Below, piece by piece: positions 50,443-59,063 of a DNA stretch of 64,000 nucleotides. Location: positions 37,540 through 101,539 of the forward strand of contig CANGYF010000017.1 in assembly GCA_947458265.1 (NCBI GenBank), read 5' to 3'. Positions within the stretch are counted from its first letter, which is position 1, and each line of letters starts with the position of its first letter. Source of the stretch: Betaproteobacteria bacterium. Lineage in GTDB: Bacteria > Pseudomonadota > Gammaproteobacteria > Burkholderiales > CAIKXV01. Position numbers and translations under genes: made by a program. Below the pieces are notes generated by a model. It was not told the origin of the DNA. It saw only the letters and a program-made list of their open reading frames with translations, and did not search any database.

Positions 50443-51210
50443 TCAGAATTCGAACTGCTGGAAGGTCAGCAGCATCTGCGGGGCGAACCGGCCCGCGCAC
50501 GACTGGATCTCTTCCATGATGACCTCGTACTCGCCTGGCTTCAAGTGAGTGATGTAGATCTCCGCCGTCCGCTGGAGCTTTTCGAGCTCGCTGGCGAGCA
50601 TCGACGGACTGAGGTGCTTGGAAGCGCGCGCGAGTTCGTATTCCTGGTTGCAGAATGCGGTCTCGATGATCAGGTAGCGCAGGTTGTCAATGCGGTTGAC
50701 CACGGGCCAGAACGCGTCGTTGACGGTCGTGTCGCCGGTGAACACCAGGCTGGCCTGTCCACTGTCGAGGTGGTAGCCGACCGCGGGCACCACATGATTG
50801 GCCGGCAGCGGCGTGATCGTGCGCCCTCGCCCGAGGTCGAACGGCTCGCCCAGCGCCACCGGCTCGTAACGCATCCACGGATTCTGCGCATCCGGGATCT
50901 GCGCGAAATCGGGCCACAGCTTCCAGTTGAACAGGTGCTCTCGCAGCACCTCTATGGTCTCGGGCAGTGCGTGCACGGTCAGTGGCGTGTCGCGCATCCA
51001 GCCGACGGTGTCGACCAGGAACGGCAGCGAGGTCACATGGTCGAGGTGCGAGTGCGTCAGGAACACCCGGTCGATCCGGCGCAGTTCATCGATGTTGAGG
51101 TCACCGACGCCAGTACCGGCGTCGAGCAGCACGTCGTCATCCAGCACGAACGAGGTCGTGCGCAGACTTCCGCCGATACCGCCGCTGCATCCGAGCACGC
51201 GCAACTTCAT
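50443..51210 (-). CDS. Class II cyclic nucleotide phosphodiesterase (metallo-beta-lactamase fold)
   Basis: 255-aa MBL-fold protein. The zinc motif THSHLDHVTSLPFLVDTVGW (HxHxDH), the later GDTTVNDAFWP and ITHLKPGE, and the start MKLRVLGCSGGIGGSLRTTS fit the class II 3',5'-cyclic nucleotide phosphodiesterases (yeast PDE1/CpdP-type). Being 14 bp downstream of an adenylate cyclase gene supports a cAMP-degrading role. Another in-frame ATG lies three codons upstream (51219); neither has a strong ribosome site. Confidence 0.85.
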   Translation of the reverse strand: MKLRVLGCSGGIGGSLRTTSFVLDDDVLLDAGTGVGDLNIDELRRIDRVFLTHSHLDHVTSLPFLVDTVGWMRDTPLTVHALPETIEVLREHLFNWKLWPDFAQIPDAQNPWMRYEPVALGEPFDLGRGRTITPLPANHVVPAVGYHLDSGQASLVFTGDTTVNDAFWPVVNRIDNLRYLIIETAFCNQEYELARASKHLSPSMLASELEKLQRTAEIYITHLKPGEYEVIMEEIQSCAGRFAPQMLLTFQQFEF

Positions 51211-51224
51211 CCGGGACATCTGCC

Positions 51225-53456
51225 TTATTTGGTCTGGAACACGAACACGCCGTCCCAGTCGGCCGGCGGGGGATCCGCACGGTACAACGTAACCCGGTCC
51301 AGGTAGAGCTGGTACAGCTTCCTGCCAGGCGAAAGCTTCTGGAGATTCAGGAGCTGGACCTCGGCGAGGTCCCAGTTCTGGTCGCGGAACAGCTTCACTG
51401 CCTTCTGGAACAACGCAGCCTCGTCCAGCGCCGACTGGGGGACGTCGCCCTTGCGGCCGATCGGTTCGTAGATCGAGACCGGTTCTTCCTTGCCCTTCAC
51501 GCGCACCCGGTCGACTTCCACGTAATGGAATCCCGGCGCAGCGCGGCACACCGATTCGCCGACAATAATATCAGCGCCATATTCCTTTGTGATGCCTTCC
51601 AGCCGCGATGCGAGGTTCACTGCGTCACCCATCACGGTGTAGGCGAGGCGTAGTTCCGATCCCATGTTGCCGACGCTCACCCGGCCGGTATTCAACCCGA
51701 CACCGATCTTTATCGGCGGCCAGCCGCGCTCCTTGAACTCGGGCTGCAGCGCGGCAAGGGCGGCCTGCATCTCGAGCGCCGCTGCAACCGCATGGGAAGC
51801 GTGGTCGGGGTCGTCGACCGGGGCGCCCCAGAACGCCATGATGGCGTCGCCCATGTACTTGTCGATCGTGCCGCGGTTCCGGTAGATGATGCGCGTCAGG
51901 GGCGTCAGGAAAGTGTTCATCAAGCTCGACAGGGCCTTCGGATCAAGCCCCTCCGAGATGGTGGTGAAGCCACGAACGTCGGTGAACAGGACGGTCAGTT
52001 CCCGGCTTTCCCCTTCCATCGAGAAACGGTCGGGATTCCGCGCCATCTCGTCGACCAGTTCCGGCGGCACGTACTGCCCGAAAAGGCCGGTGATCTGCCG
52101 CTTGCCCCGGGCCTCGACGAAGAAGCCCCAGGCCATGTTGAAGGCATAGAGCAGCCCGATCATCAACAGGCTGGAGGCGATCGGCAGGATCAGGTTGCCG
52201 TACTGCCAGACCACCACGTTCAGCCCGATCGTCAGGGCCATCACGGCAGCAGCCAGCGCCGTGGCGCGGGCCGGCGACAGCCACGGCAGCCAGAACACCA
52301 GCAGCAGGCCGGTGCCCAGCAGCAGCAGGAACTCCGCGCCCAGCACGTAGGGAGGACGCTGGCGGATGTTGCCGTCGAGCATGCCGGCGATCAGGTTCGC
52401 GTGGATCTCGACTCCCGGGTAGACCGGGGAGACCGGGGTCGAGCGCAGGTCGAACAGCCCGGGCGCACTGGTGCCTACCAGCACGACCCGCTTTTCCAGG
52501 ATCCCGGGGGCGACCTTGCCCGCCAGTACGTCGGTCGCCGACACGTAGGTGAAGCTGCCGCGCTGACCCCGATACGGTACGTAGCTCGTCACCAGCTCGT
52601 CCACTGGCAGGCGCAGCGGCCCGACATTCAGCCACTCGAGGCCGGAATAGCCTTGTGACAGCGTCTCCTCGGCGGCGTACCCAGGCTGTATCTCGGGCGA
52701 CCCGAGCAGCAACCGAACCACTGCCAGCGACAACGCTTCATAGTAGGCCCCGTTGTACTCGGCCAGCATCGGTACCCGCCGGGCGACGCCGTCCGTATCG
52801 GTCAACTGGTTGAAATGGCCAGCCGAGGTCGCGGCCGCCTGCAGTTCAGGCAGGTTGGCGCCATACCCGGCCCAGCGGGTGACGCGGATGTTCCGCCCGC
52901 TGAAGGTCCCGGGTGCCAGCACCGGCCTGGGCAGGCTGCCCACGGCGAGGTCAGCCACCCCGCCCAGGGCACCGGCATTGGAAAAGTAGTAGCCGAGCAC
53001 CACCGGGCGATTGCGCAGGCGGTCGGCCAGCAGGCGGTCGAACTGGAGCCTCGGCCGCAGGTCCAGAAGCGCCTGCTCGAAGGCTGCATTGCCCTTCAGC
53101 TCCGCTGCGGCGAGCGCCTCCAGGCGCGGCAGGCCGGAACTGTCGTCGGGTTCGGCGAAAACGATGTCGAACCCGGCGACCGCGATACCGTAGCGATCGA
53201 ACAGCTGGTCGACCAGCCGGGCCACCTTGTCCCGGCCCCAGGGCCAGCGTCCCTCGGCCTGCAGGCTGCGCTCGTCGATATCGACGATCACGATCCGCGG
53301 ATCGACGCCGCCGGGCATCGTCAGCTGTAGGCGGGCGTCGTACGCGATCGCCTCCAGCCGCTCGATCAGCGGCATGGGGATCCAGCGCGCGCAATAGCCG
53401 AGCAAGGCGGCTACCACCGCAAGACCAAGCAGCATGCGCGCAAGGTGTCTTTTCAC
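51225..53456 (-). CDS. CHASE2-domain class III adenylate cyclase
   Basis: 743-aa membrane enzyme. A signal-anchor helix (8-26), a periplasmic CHASE2 domain (about 35-365), then three membrane helices (about 370-445) and a class III cyclase domain (about 480-660). Metal Asp493 (LFTDVRGF) and Asp537 (KYMGDAI), Lys533, Asn614 and Arg618 are all present, so it should be active. Lys533 favours ATP; Thr607 replaces the usual substrate Asp, the class IIIb (bicarbonate-responsive) pattern. A short helical tail follows. It lies between the FHA and phosphodiesterase genes. Confidence 0.92.
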   Translation of the reverse strand: MKRHLARMLLGLAVVAALLGYCARWIPMPLIERLEAIAYDARLQLTMPGGVDPRIVIVDIDERSLQAEGRWPWGRDKVARLVDQLFDRYGIAVAGFDIVFAEPDDSSGLPRLEALAAAELKGNAAFEQALLDLRPRLQFDRLLADRLRNRPVVLGYYFSNAGALGGVADLAVGSLPRPVLAPGTFSGRNIRVTRWAGYGANLPELQAAATSAGHFNQLTDTDGVARRVPMLAEYNGAYYEALSLAVVRLLLGSPEIQPGYAAEETLSQGYSGLEWLNVGPLRLPVDELVTSYVPYRGQRGSFTYVSATDVLAGKVAPGILEKRVVLVGTSAPGLFDLRSTPVSPVYPGVEIHANLIAGMLDGNIRQRPPYVLGAEFLLLLGTGLLLVFWLPWLSPARATALAAAVMALTIGLNVVVWQYGNLILPIASSLLMIGLLYAFNMAWGFFVEARGKRQITGLFGQYVPPELVDEMARNPDRFSMEGESRELTVLFTDVRGFTTISEGLDPKALSSLMNTFLTPLTRIIYRNRGTIDKYMGDAIMAFWGAPVDDPDHASHAVAAALEMQAALAALQPEFKERGWPPIKIGVGLNTGRVSVGNMGSELRLAYTVMGDAVNLASRLEGITKEYGADIIVGESVCRAAPGFHYVEVDRVRVKGKEEPVSIYEPIGRKGDVPQSALDEAALFQKAVKLFRDQNWDLAEVQLLNLQKLSPGRKLYQLYLDRVTLYRADPPPADWDGVFVFQTK

Positions 53457-53489
53457 GCGATGGGCGCTCGTTGCCGGTGGGTCATCGGA

Positions 53490-54374
53490 TCAGCCCGGCT
53501 TGTGGAAGAACTCCATCTTGACGCCAGCCAGCTCGATGATGTCGTGGTCATGCAGTTGCCGCGGCTGCGCATCGAGCGAACGGCCGTTCACGCTCGGATA
53601 CTGCGCACCTTCGACATGGGTGACGAAGAATCCGTGCGGACGCCTGGTGATCACTGCGACCTGTACCCCCGGCTTGCCGAGCGTGGTCAGGTTCTTCACC
53701 AGATCCAGTTCCTTGCCTGCGCTCGGGCCGGTGAGGATCTGGATCGCTGCCGGCGGCGGCGAGGCCGGTCTCGGTGCCGGGGCCAGCGTCGGCCCCGCCT
53801 GCAGCGCGGGCGCGACGGCCGGCGGCAGGGCTGACAGCGGCTGGTCCGGGGAAATCTGCGTCGCCACCGGCGACGGCCCTGCCTGCCCGATCAGGCCGGG
53901 TGCGAAGCTGGGCAGCGGTCCTGGTGTGGTCGCCGTCGGATCGCTGAAGCCGTTCGGACGCGCCGTGGCGGGGTCGCCGATGCGCACCGTGCCCGGCGCG
54001 GACGGCGCGGACGGCTGGCTCGCCGCTACCTGGGACGGCCGCAGCACCATGGTCTTCTCGAAGTCGCCCGGGGCGGACTGGGACGCCTTCTCGTTGATGT
54101 ACTTGAGCTTGTACTTCCCGATCTCGACGACGTCGCTGTTCTGCAGGAAGTGCTTCTTGATCGGATGCCCGTTGACCGTCGTACCGTTGGTGCTGCCGAG
54201 GTCTTCGAGGAACGAGTCGTTCAGGATCGTGACGATGGCGGCATGCTCGCCGCTCACCGCCAGATTCTCGATGCGGACGTCGTTGTGGGGCTTGCGCCCG
54301 ATGGTCGTGCGTTCCTTGACGAGTTCTACCTCGTCGAGGACCTGCCCATCCACACTGATGATCAGCTTCGCCAT
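53490..54374 (-). CDS. Double FHA-domain protein
   Basis: 294-aa cytosolic protein. The N-terminal FHA domain (about residues 20-95) has the phosphothreonine-binding residues in TTIGRKPHND, VSGEHAAIV and DLGSTNGTTVNG. A Pro/Ala linker of about 100 residues leads to a second, degenerate FHA-like domain (about 215-290) lacking the GR/SxxH pair. TMVLRPSQ after the first domain could be a kinase target. It should read phosphorylation by the kinase encoded two genes upstream. It is 17 bp after the phosphatase gene. Confidence 0.9.
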   Translation of the reverse strand: MAKLIISVDGQVLDEVELVKERTTIGRKPHNDVRIENLAVSGEHAAIVTILNDSFLEDLGSTNGTTVNGHPIKKHFLQNSDVVEIGKYKLKYINEKASQSAPGDFEKTMVLRPSQVAASQPSAPSAPGTVRIGDPATARPNGFSDPTATTPGPLPSFAPGLIGQAGPSPVATQISPDQPLSALPPAVAPALQAGPTLAPAPRPASPPPAAIQILTGPSAGKELDLVKNLTTLGKPGVQVAVITRRPHGFFVTHVEGAQYPSVNGRSLDAQPRQLHDHDIIELAGVKMEFFHKPG

Positions 54375-54391
54375 GGCGGCCCCGTTATACC

Positions 54392-55216
54392 TTATTTTAG
54401 CCAGGACATAAATCTGGACATCCAGCCGGCCTCGGACGAGAACCGCTCGTTGACCTGCACCAGCACGACGGAAACATTGTCCCGCCCGCCGTAATCGTTC
54501 GCCGTCTGGACCAGCTGGTCGGCCGCCAGTTGGAGGTTGGCCTTGAGCGTGTCGAGCGTGCTGTGGATCTCCGACTCGGGGATCATGTCAGACAACCCGT
54601 CGGAGCACAGCAGGTAGATGTCGCCGGGCAACACCTCGTAGCTGTGTATCTCGGTCTCGACCTCCGGATCGACACCGAGCGCGCGCGTGACCAGGTTCTT
54701 GTTCATCGAGTGGCGCGCGTCTTCCTTCGAGATCATCCCGCTGTCGATCTGCTCCTGCAGCAGCGAGTGGTCGCGCGTGACCTGCTCGAAACTGTCGCCG
54801 CGCAGACGGTACAACCTGGAATCACCGATGTGCGCGACGGTCACCTGGTTGTTGGCGAACAGCACCGTGACCAGCGTGGTGCCCATGCCGGCGTACTGCG
54901 GCTGGTCCTGTGCCGACTTGAAGATCGAGGCATTGGCCTTGGCCGCCTGCTCGCGCAGCACGCGCTCGGCGCGCAGCGTCGGCGACGGCTCCGCGCGGGA
55001 CGGGTCGGAATCGGCCAGCGCCTTGCGCACCTCTTCGCGGATCAGCGCCACTGCGATGCCGCTGGCCACCTCGCCCGCGTTGTAGCCGCCCATGCCATCG
55101 GCCAGTACGGCCAGGCCGATACCGGGTTCGATCGCGAGGCTGTCTTCATTGTGCGACCGGACCATGCCCGGGTCGGTGCTGCACGCCATGGTCAGCGCAT
55201 TGGAAAGGTCGATCAT
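54392..55216 (-). CDS. PP2C-type Ser/Thr protein phosphatase
   Basis: 274-aa Stp1/PppA-like phosphatase with the PP2C metal motifs: RSHNEDSLAIEP, LADGMGGYNAGEVAS, GMGTTLVTVLF, AHIGDSRLYRL, LLCSDGLSDM and GGRDNVSVVLV. It is cytosolic, with no membrane segment. It would reverse phosphorylation by the adjacent CHASE2 kinase, from which it is separated by 64 bp. Start ATG at 55216. Confidence 0.94.
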   Translation of the reverse strand: MIDLSNALTMACSTDPGMVRSHNEDSLAIEPGIGLAVLADGMGGYNAGEVASGIAVALIREEVRKALADSDPSRAEPSPTLRAERVLREQAAKANASIFKSAQDQPQYAGMGTTLVTVLFANNQVTVAHIGDSRLYRLRGDSFEQVTRDHSLLQEQIDSGMISKEDARHSMNKNLVTRALGVDPEVETEIHSYEVLPGDIYLLCSDGLSDMIPESEIHSTLDTLKANLQLAADQLVQTANDYGGRDNVSVVLVQVNERFSSEAGWMSRFMSWLK

Positions 55217-55280
55217 CTGGGAAGGCGCACGGCAGTGGTTCGGAGGAAGGAAGGGCGGGAAGGAAAGGAACGGGCCGGCA

Positions 55281-57830
55281 TCATGGCAGCGCCTTCAGGC
55301 ATTCGCGCAGCGCGGCAGCCATCTCGTCGCCGCTCTCGAAGCGCTTTGCCGGCTGCTTGGACAGCACGACCTCCAGCACCGATACCAGGCACGCGGGCAC
55401 GTCGCCGCGGATCGTCTGGATCGGTACCGGCTCTTCATTGGCGATGCGGAACATGAGCTGCGCCATCGATTCGCCCCGGAAGGGCAACTGCCCGCAGGAA
55501 AGCTGGTAGAGCATCACGCCCAGCGAGAACAGGTCGGACTTGCCGTCGATCTTCTGCCCGGAGAGCTGCTCGGGCGACATGTACGACGGGGTGCCGAGCA
55601 CCATGCCGGTCTTCGTACGGCTCGAGTCGGTGATGCGTGCGATGCCGAAGTCGGTGACCTTGACGTTGTCCGATTCAGCTTCGTACATGATGTTCGCTGG
55701 CTTGACGTCGCGGTGCACGACGTTGTTCCGGTGCGCATAGGCGAGCGCCTCGGCGACCCGGGCGGTGATCCCGAGCACGACCTTCAGCGGCAGCAGCGCA
55801 TCTGGCCGGGTGTTCGGAACCAGGTCCTTGCCCTTGAGGAACTCCATCGCGATGTAGGCGAGGTCGTGCTCTTCGCCGGTGTCGTAGATCGTGACGATGT
55901 TCGGATGGGCCAGCCGGCCGGCGGTCTGTGCCTCGCGGAAGAACCGCTCCTTCACGTCGACCAGCTCGTCGCCCTCGAATTCCTGGGACAGCGCCATCGT
56001 CTTGATCGCGACCACCCGACCGATCTTCGGATCGCGGCCGAGGTAGACCACGCCCATCGCCCCCTTGCCGAGTTCCTTCTCGACCTCGAACCGGCCGAGC
56101 TTGGGCTTCTCCGCGCCGCCGCTGAGGATCAGGGAGCCACCCGGATGGCTGGCGCCGCTGCCACCGAGGATCACCGTGTTCGCCATCTGCAATGCGCGCT
56201 GCGCCCGCTCGCCGATGTCACGGAACTTCGGGTTGAAGTCCGCTATGTACTTGAATGCCGACTCGGCCTTGTTGAACTGGCGCTTGCGCTCGTAGTCGAG
56301 ACCGAGGTTGTACATCAGCTCCAGCACCGATTCGTCGACCGGCAGCTTGCGGAAGCAGTCAAAGGCCATGTCGAGCTGGCCCTGGCCCTGGTAGCCGAGG
56401 CCGAGCATCCGGTTGGTATGCGCGAGGTCACCGTCCGAACGCTCCTTGCTGCGCTCGGTGACCAGGAAGCGCTTGGTCGTCAGCGCGAGGTGGCCGACCG
56501 CCAGCAGGACCAGCGGCAGCATCAGCGGCACCCAGGTGAACTTCGCCGACATCAGCCCGAAATGCAGCGCGAGCACGAGCACGAACAGGGCCACGGTCAC
56601 GCCGGCGGCCATGCCGGCCTTCATCCGCGGCAGGGCAAGGGCCAGGTAGAGCAGCACCAGCAGCACCGCGCCCCAGCGTACCCATTCGCCCCACCAGGGC
56701 GTGACGAAGAACTGTTCCTGCAGGATGCTCGACACCGAATGCGCGAGCGCCATCACGCCCGGCATGTCGGTGGCGATCGGCGTGACCAGGATGGAGCCCA
56801 CCCCGGCCGCGGTCGGGCCGATGATCACGATCTTGTCGCGGTACTTCGATGCCGGGATGCGTCCGCTGAGCACGTCGTAGAACGAGTCGGGCGCAAATGC
56901 CGGACGGCCCTCGCTGCCCCGGTACCAGAAGGTCTGCATCAGCATCCGGGCGTCGGTACGGATCGACAGCCGTCCGAGCCGCACGCCCTTGCCGTACTCG
57001 ACCTGGATGTCCTTGGGCGCGAGGTTCAGGCTGCGCGCGGCCAGCAGCAGCGCCAGCGAAGGAAGGTACTGGTCGTAGTGGCGCACGACCAGCGCGTCGG
57101 AGCGCACGGCCCCGTCGATGTCGAGCTGGTTGTTCAGGTGGCCGATGCCGGCCGCACCGGCCCCGATCTCGGGGAACGGGATGATCGGTGCGAGGCCGGA
57201 CAGCGGCAGGTCGGACGTCTCGACCGCGTTGCCGGCCGCGGCGACCATGTTGCGCGCGACATAGTCCGGCAGCGGCCTGTCGGGATTGCCCATCGGCTCG
57301 CGGTCGAACTGCTGGAACAGCATCCCGAGCATCACGTTGCCGCTGCCGCGTACGCTCGCAGCGAGCAGGCGATCGGTGTTGAGCGCGGCCTCGGTGGATG
57401 CGACCAGCGCCTGGATGGCCACGATCTCGTCGGCAGCCGGCCCGCCCAGCGCCTTGAGCGTCGGGCTGGCCACCAGTTCGCCCAGCTTCAGCACGTTCGC
57501 GTGGCTGGCATTCCTGGACGGGTCGAACTGCGGTTCGGTGAAGAACACCGTGTTGCCGATCGCGCGTGCCTTCGATTGCGCCAGGATGTCGGTCATGCGG
57601 GCATGGACATCACGTGGCCATGGCCAGCGTCCGATGTTGGCGATGCTCTGGTCGTCGATTGCGATCACCGCGATCTGTGCCGACGGCTCGGCCGAGGCGA
57701 AGCGCACGCCCAGATCGTAGGCCTTGCGCTCGAGCCCCTGCAGCAGCTCGGTGCCAGACAGCAGCAGCACCAGCGCGCCGATCGCCAGGCCAATGAACCA
57801 ATCGGATTTCCAGAAGCTGGACGCTTTCAT
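55281..57830 (-). CDS. CHASE2-TPR Hanks-type Ser/Thr protein kinase
   Basis: 849-aa transmembrane kinase. Order: signal-anchor helix (12-30), periplasmic CHASE2 domain (about 35-335), three membrane helices (about 350-440), TPR-like helices (about 465-560), and a C-terminal kinase domain (578-849). Kinase landmarks are complete: GKGAMGVV loop, Lys610 in VAIK, HRDVKPANIM (Asp708), DFG (Asp727) and GTPSYMSPEQ. The kinase thus faces the cytosol with an external sensor, in reversed domain order compared with PknB-type enzymes. First gene of the signalling run; ATG at 57830. Confidence 0.92.
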   Translation of the reverse strand: MKASSFWKSDWFIGLAIGALVLLLSGTELLQGLERKAYDLGVRFASAEPSAQIAVIAIDDQSIANIGRWPWPRDVHARMTDILAQSKARAIGNTVFFTEPQFDPSRNASHANVLKLGELVASPTLKALGGPAADEIVAIQALVASTEAALNTDRLLAASVRGSGNVMLGMLFQQFDREPMGNPDRPLPDYVARNMVAAAGNAVETSDLPLSGLAPIIPFPEIGAGAAGIGHLNNQLDIDGAVRSDALVVRHYDQYLPSLALLLAARSLNLAPKDIQVEYGKGVRLGRLSIRTDARMLMQTFWYRGSEGRPAFAPDSFYDVLSGRIPASKYRDKIVIIGPTAAGVGSILVTPIATDMPGVMALAHSVSSILQEQFFVTPWWGEWVRWGAVLLVLLYLALALPRMKAGMAAGVTVALFVLVLALHFGLMSAKFTWVPLMLPLVLLAVGHLALTTKRFLVTERSKERSDGDLAHTNRMLGLGYQGQGQLDMAFDCFRKLPVDESVLELMYNLGLDYERKRQFNKAESAFKYIADFNPKFRDIGERAQRALQMANTVILGGSGASHPGGSLILSGGAEKPKLGRFEVEKELGKGAMGVVYLGRDPKIGRVVAIKTMALSQEFEGDELVDVKERFFREAQTAGRLAHPNIVTIYDTGEEHDLAYIAMEFLKGKDLVPNTRPDALLPLKVVLGITARVAEALAYAHRNNVVHRDVKPANIMYEAESDNVKVTDFGIARITDSSRTKTGMVLGTPSYMSPEQLSGQKIDGKSDLFSLGVMLYQLSCGQLPFRGESMAQLMFRIANEEPVPIQTIRGDVPACLVSVLEVVLSKQPAKRFESGDEMAAALRECLKALP

Positions 57831-58018
57831 CCTGCAGTGCCTGTCTCGAGGATCGTGCCTCTGTTCGCCAACCGCCGGGATCAGGTTCTGCGCGGGACAC
57901 CTGAACCAGGTAATCCACTGGCAAGCTTTTCCGGGCCACTGCACACGCGCGCCCGGAATTCCGGCTCCGATTCAAGCTATTTCACAACGAGCGTACCAAA
58001 GTCCCTGATTTATGGCCC

Positions 58019-58048
58019 ATTGTAGCGGGTGTGCAGCCGTAAAACCAA
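58019..58048 (-). promoter_or_regulatory. Candidate promoter of the signalling operon
   Basis: On the minus strand TACAAT (58024-58019) is a good -10, with TTGGTT (58048-58043) 18 bp upstream as a weak -35. The leader to the kinase ATG would be about 180 bases. The 57831-58117 region otherwise holds only the terminator of the preceding oxalate genes. Confidence 0.35.
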
Positions 58049-58049
58049 G

Positions 58050-58071
58050 AAAAAAGGGGCCTCGCGGCCCC
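58050..58071 (-). terminator. Rho-independent terminator of the oxalate operon
   Basis: On the minus strand GGGGCC-GCGA-GGCCCC (58071-58056) is followed by TTTTTT (58055-58050), about 45 bases after the formyltransferase-like gene. It separates the oxalate genes from the kinase operon. Confidence 0.85.
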
Positions 58072-58117
58072 GGTGTGTCTCGCGACCGCCAACAAGGGCC
58101 GGTCGTCGGTTCCCGGC

Positions 58118-59050
58118 TCAGGTTCCGAGGAACGTCCCGGCGGCCACTGCGCCTGCCGCGGCGTATTCGCCGGCGCCCATCTTCTTGCCATCCTCGGGCT
58201 TCACCCGCAGCACCTCGATGCGCCCACCCTGACAGCCGACAAAGAACCCGGTGTCGGTGACGTCGGTCACCTCGCCAACCTTGCCGCGGGTGGCGCCAAA
58301 GGTGCGATAGGCATGCTTGCGTGCCTCGAACACCTGCAGTTTCTTTCCGCCGATGGTCGTCCAGGCGCCCGGGGCCGGGTTGCAGCCCCGGATCAGGTCG
58401 TAGGTGAAATCGACATGGCTGGCCCAGTTGATGCGCGCCTCGCCCTCGCGGCACCAGCCCTCGTAGGTGGCCAGGGTCTCGTCCTGCACGACTTCGCGGT
58501 GCTTGCCCGCGAACACGAGGTCGGCCGCCTCGAGCATCGCTGCGACGCCCATCGGGTAGAGCTTGTTGAAGTAGACCTCGCCGATCGTCTCGTCGGGCCC
58601 GATCTCGCATTCCTTCTGCAGGATCACCGGGCCCTCGTCGAGGCCGTCGGTGGGACGGAAGATGGTCAGGCCGGTCTTCTTCTCGCCGCGGATGATCGGC
58701 CAGTTGATCGACGACGGGCCGCGGTACTTCGGCAACAGCGACGGGTGGTACTGGATCGTACCCAGCCGCGGGATGTTGACGAACGCCTGCGGCGCGAACT
58801 GCAGCACGTAGGCCATCACGCCGATGTCGGCGTTGAGTCCGCGCATCGCCGCCTCGGCTTCGGGCGTCTTCAGCGACGGGAACTGATGCACGGTCAGACC
58901 CTTCTCGACCGCGGCGACCTTCAGCGGATCCGGCCTGCCGCCTTCCTTTTCGGGCGCGCAGAACACCGCGGCGACCTCGTCGCCCCGCTCGAGGAACTTC
59001 TCCAGCACGGACTTGCCGAAATCCTGCTGGCCGATGATCACAACCTTCAT
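58118..59050 (-). CDS. Formyltransferase-family protein, formyl-THF hydrolase-like
   Basis: 310-aa protein resembling the N-terminal hydrolase domain of 10-formyltetrahydrofolate dehydrogenase (ALDH1L1) more than methionyl-tRNA formyltransferase: VVIIGQQDFGKSVLEKF, YHPSLLPKYRGPSSINWPII, FRPTDGLDEGPVILQKECEI and RGCNPAPGAWT. Catalytic His102 and Asp138 keep the spacing of His106/Asp142 in ALDH1L1. It ends the oxc-frc run, 13 bp after frc, so it probably moves the formyl group from oxalate breakdown to or from folate. The substrate is inferred. Start ATG at 59050. Confidence 0.8.
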   Translation of the reverse strand: MKVVIIGQQDFGKSVLEKFLERGDEVAAVFCAPEKEGGRPDPLKVAAVEKGLTVHQFPSLKTPEAEAAMRGLNADIGVMAYVLQFAPQAFVNIPRLGTIQYHPSLLPKYRGPSSINWPIIRGEKKTGLTIFRPTDGLDEGPVILQKECEIGPDETIGEVYFNKLYPMGVAAMLEAADLVFAGKHREVVQDETLATYEGWCREGEARINWASHVDFTYDLIRGCNPAPGAWTTIGGKKLQVFEARKHAYRTFGATRGKVGEVTDVTDTGFFVGCQGGRIEVLRVKPEDGKKMGAGEYAAAGAVAAGTFLGT

Positions 59051-59063
59051 GTGGACCTCCGTG

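Noticed and set aside
53490..57830. Kinase/phosphatase/FHA triad as part of a type VI secretion system
   Set aside because: PpkA-PppA-Fha triads do occur in T6SS loci, but no Tss/Hcp/VgrG gene is in the window and the kinase carries CHASE2, with cyclase and GspE-like genes as neighbours.
55092..58025. Long plus-strand open frame opposite the CHASE2 kinase gene
   Set aside because: The minus-strand frame encodes a kinase with every catalytic motif; the opposite frame is low-complexity His/Arg/Gln-rich with no family features.
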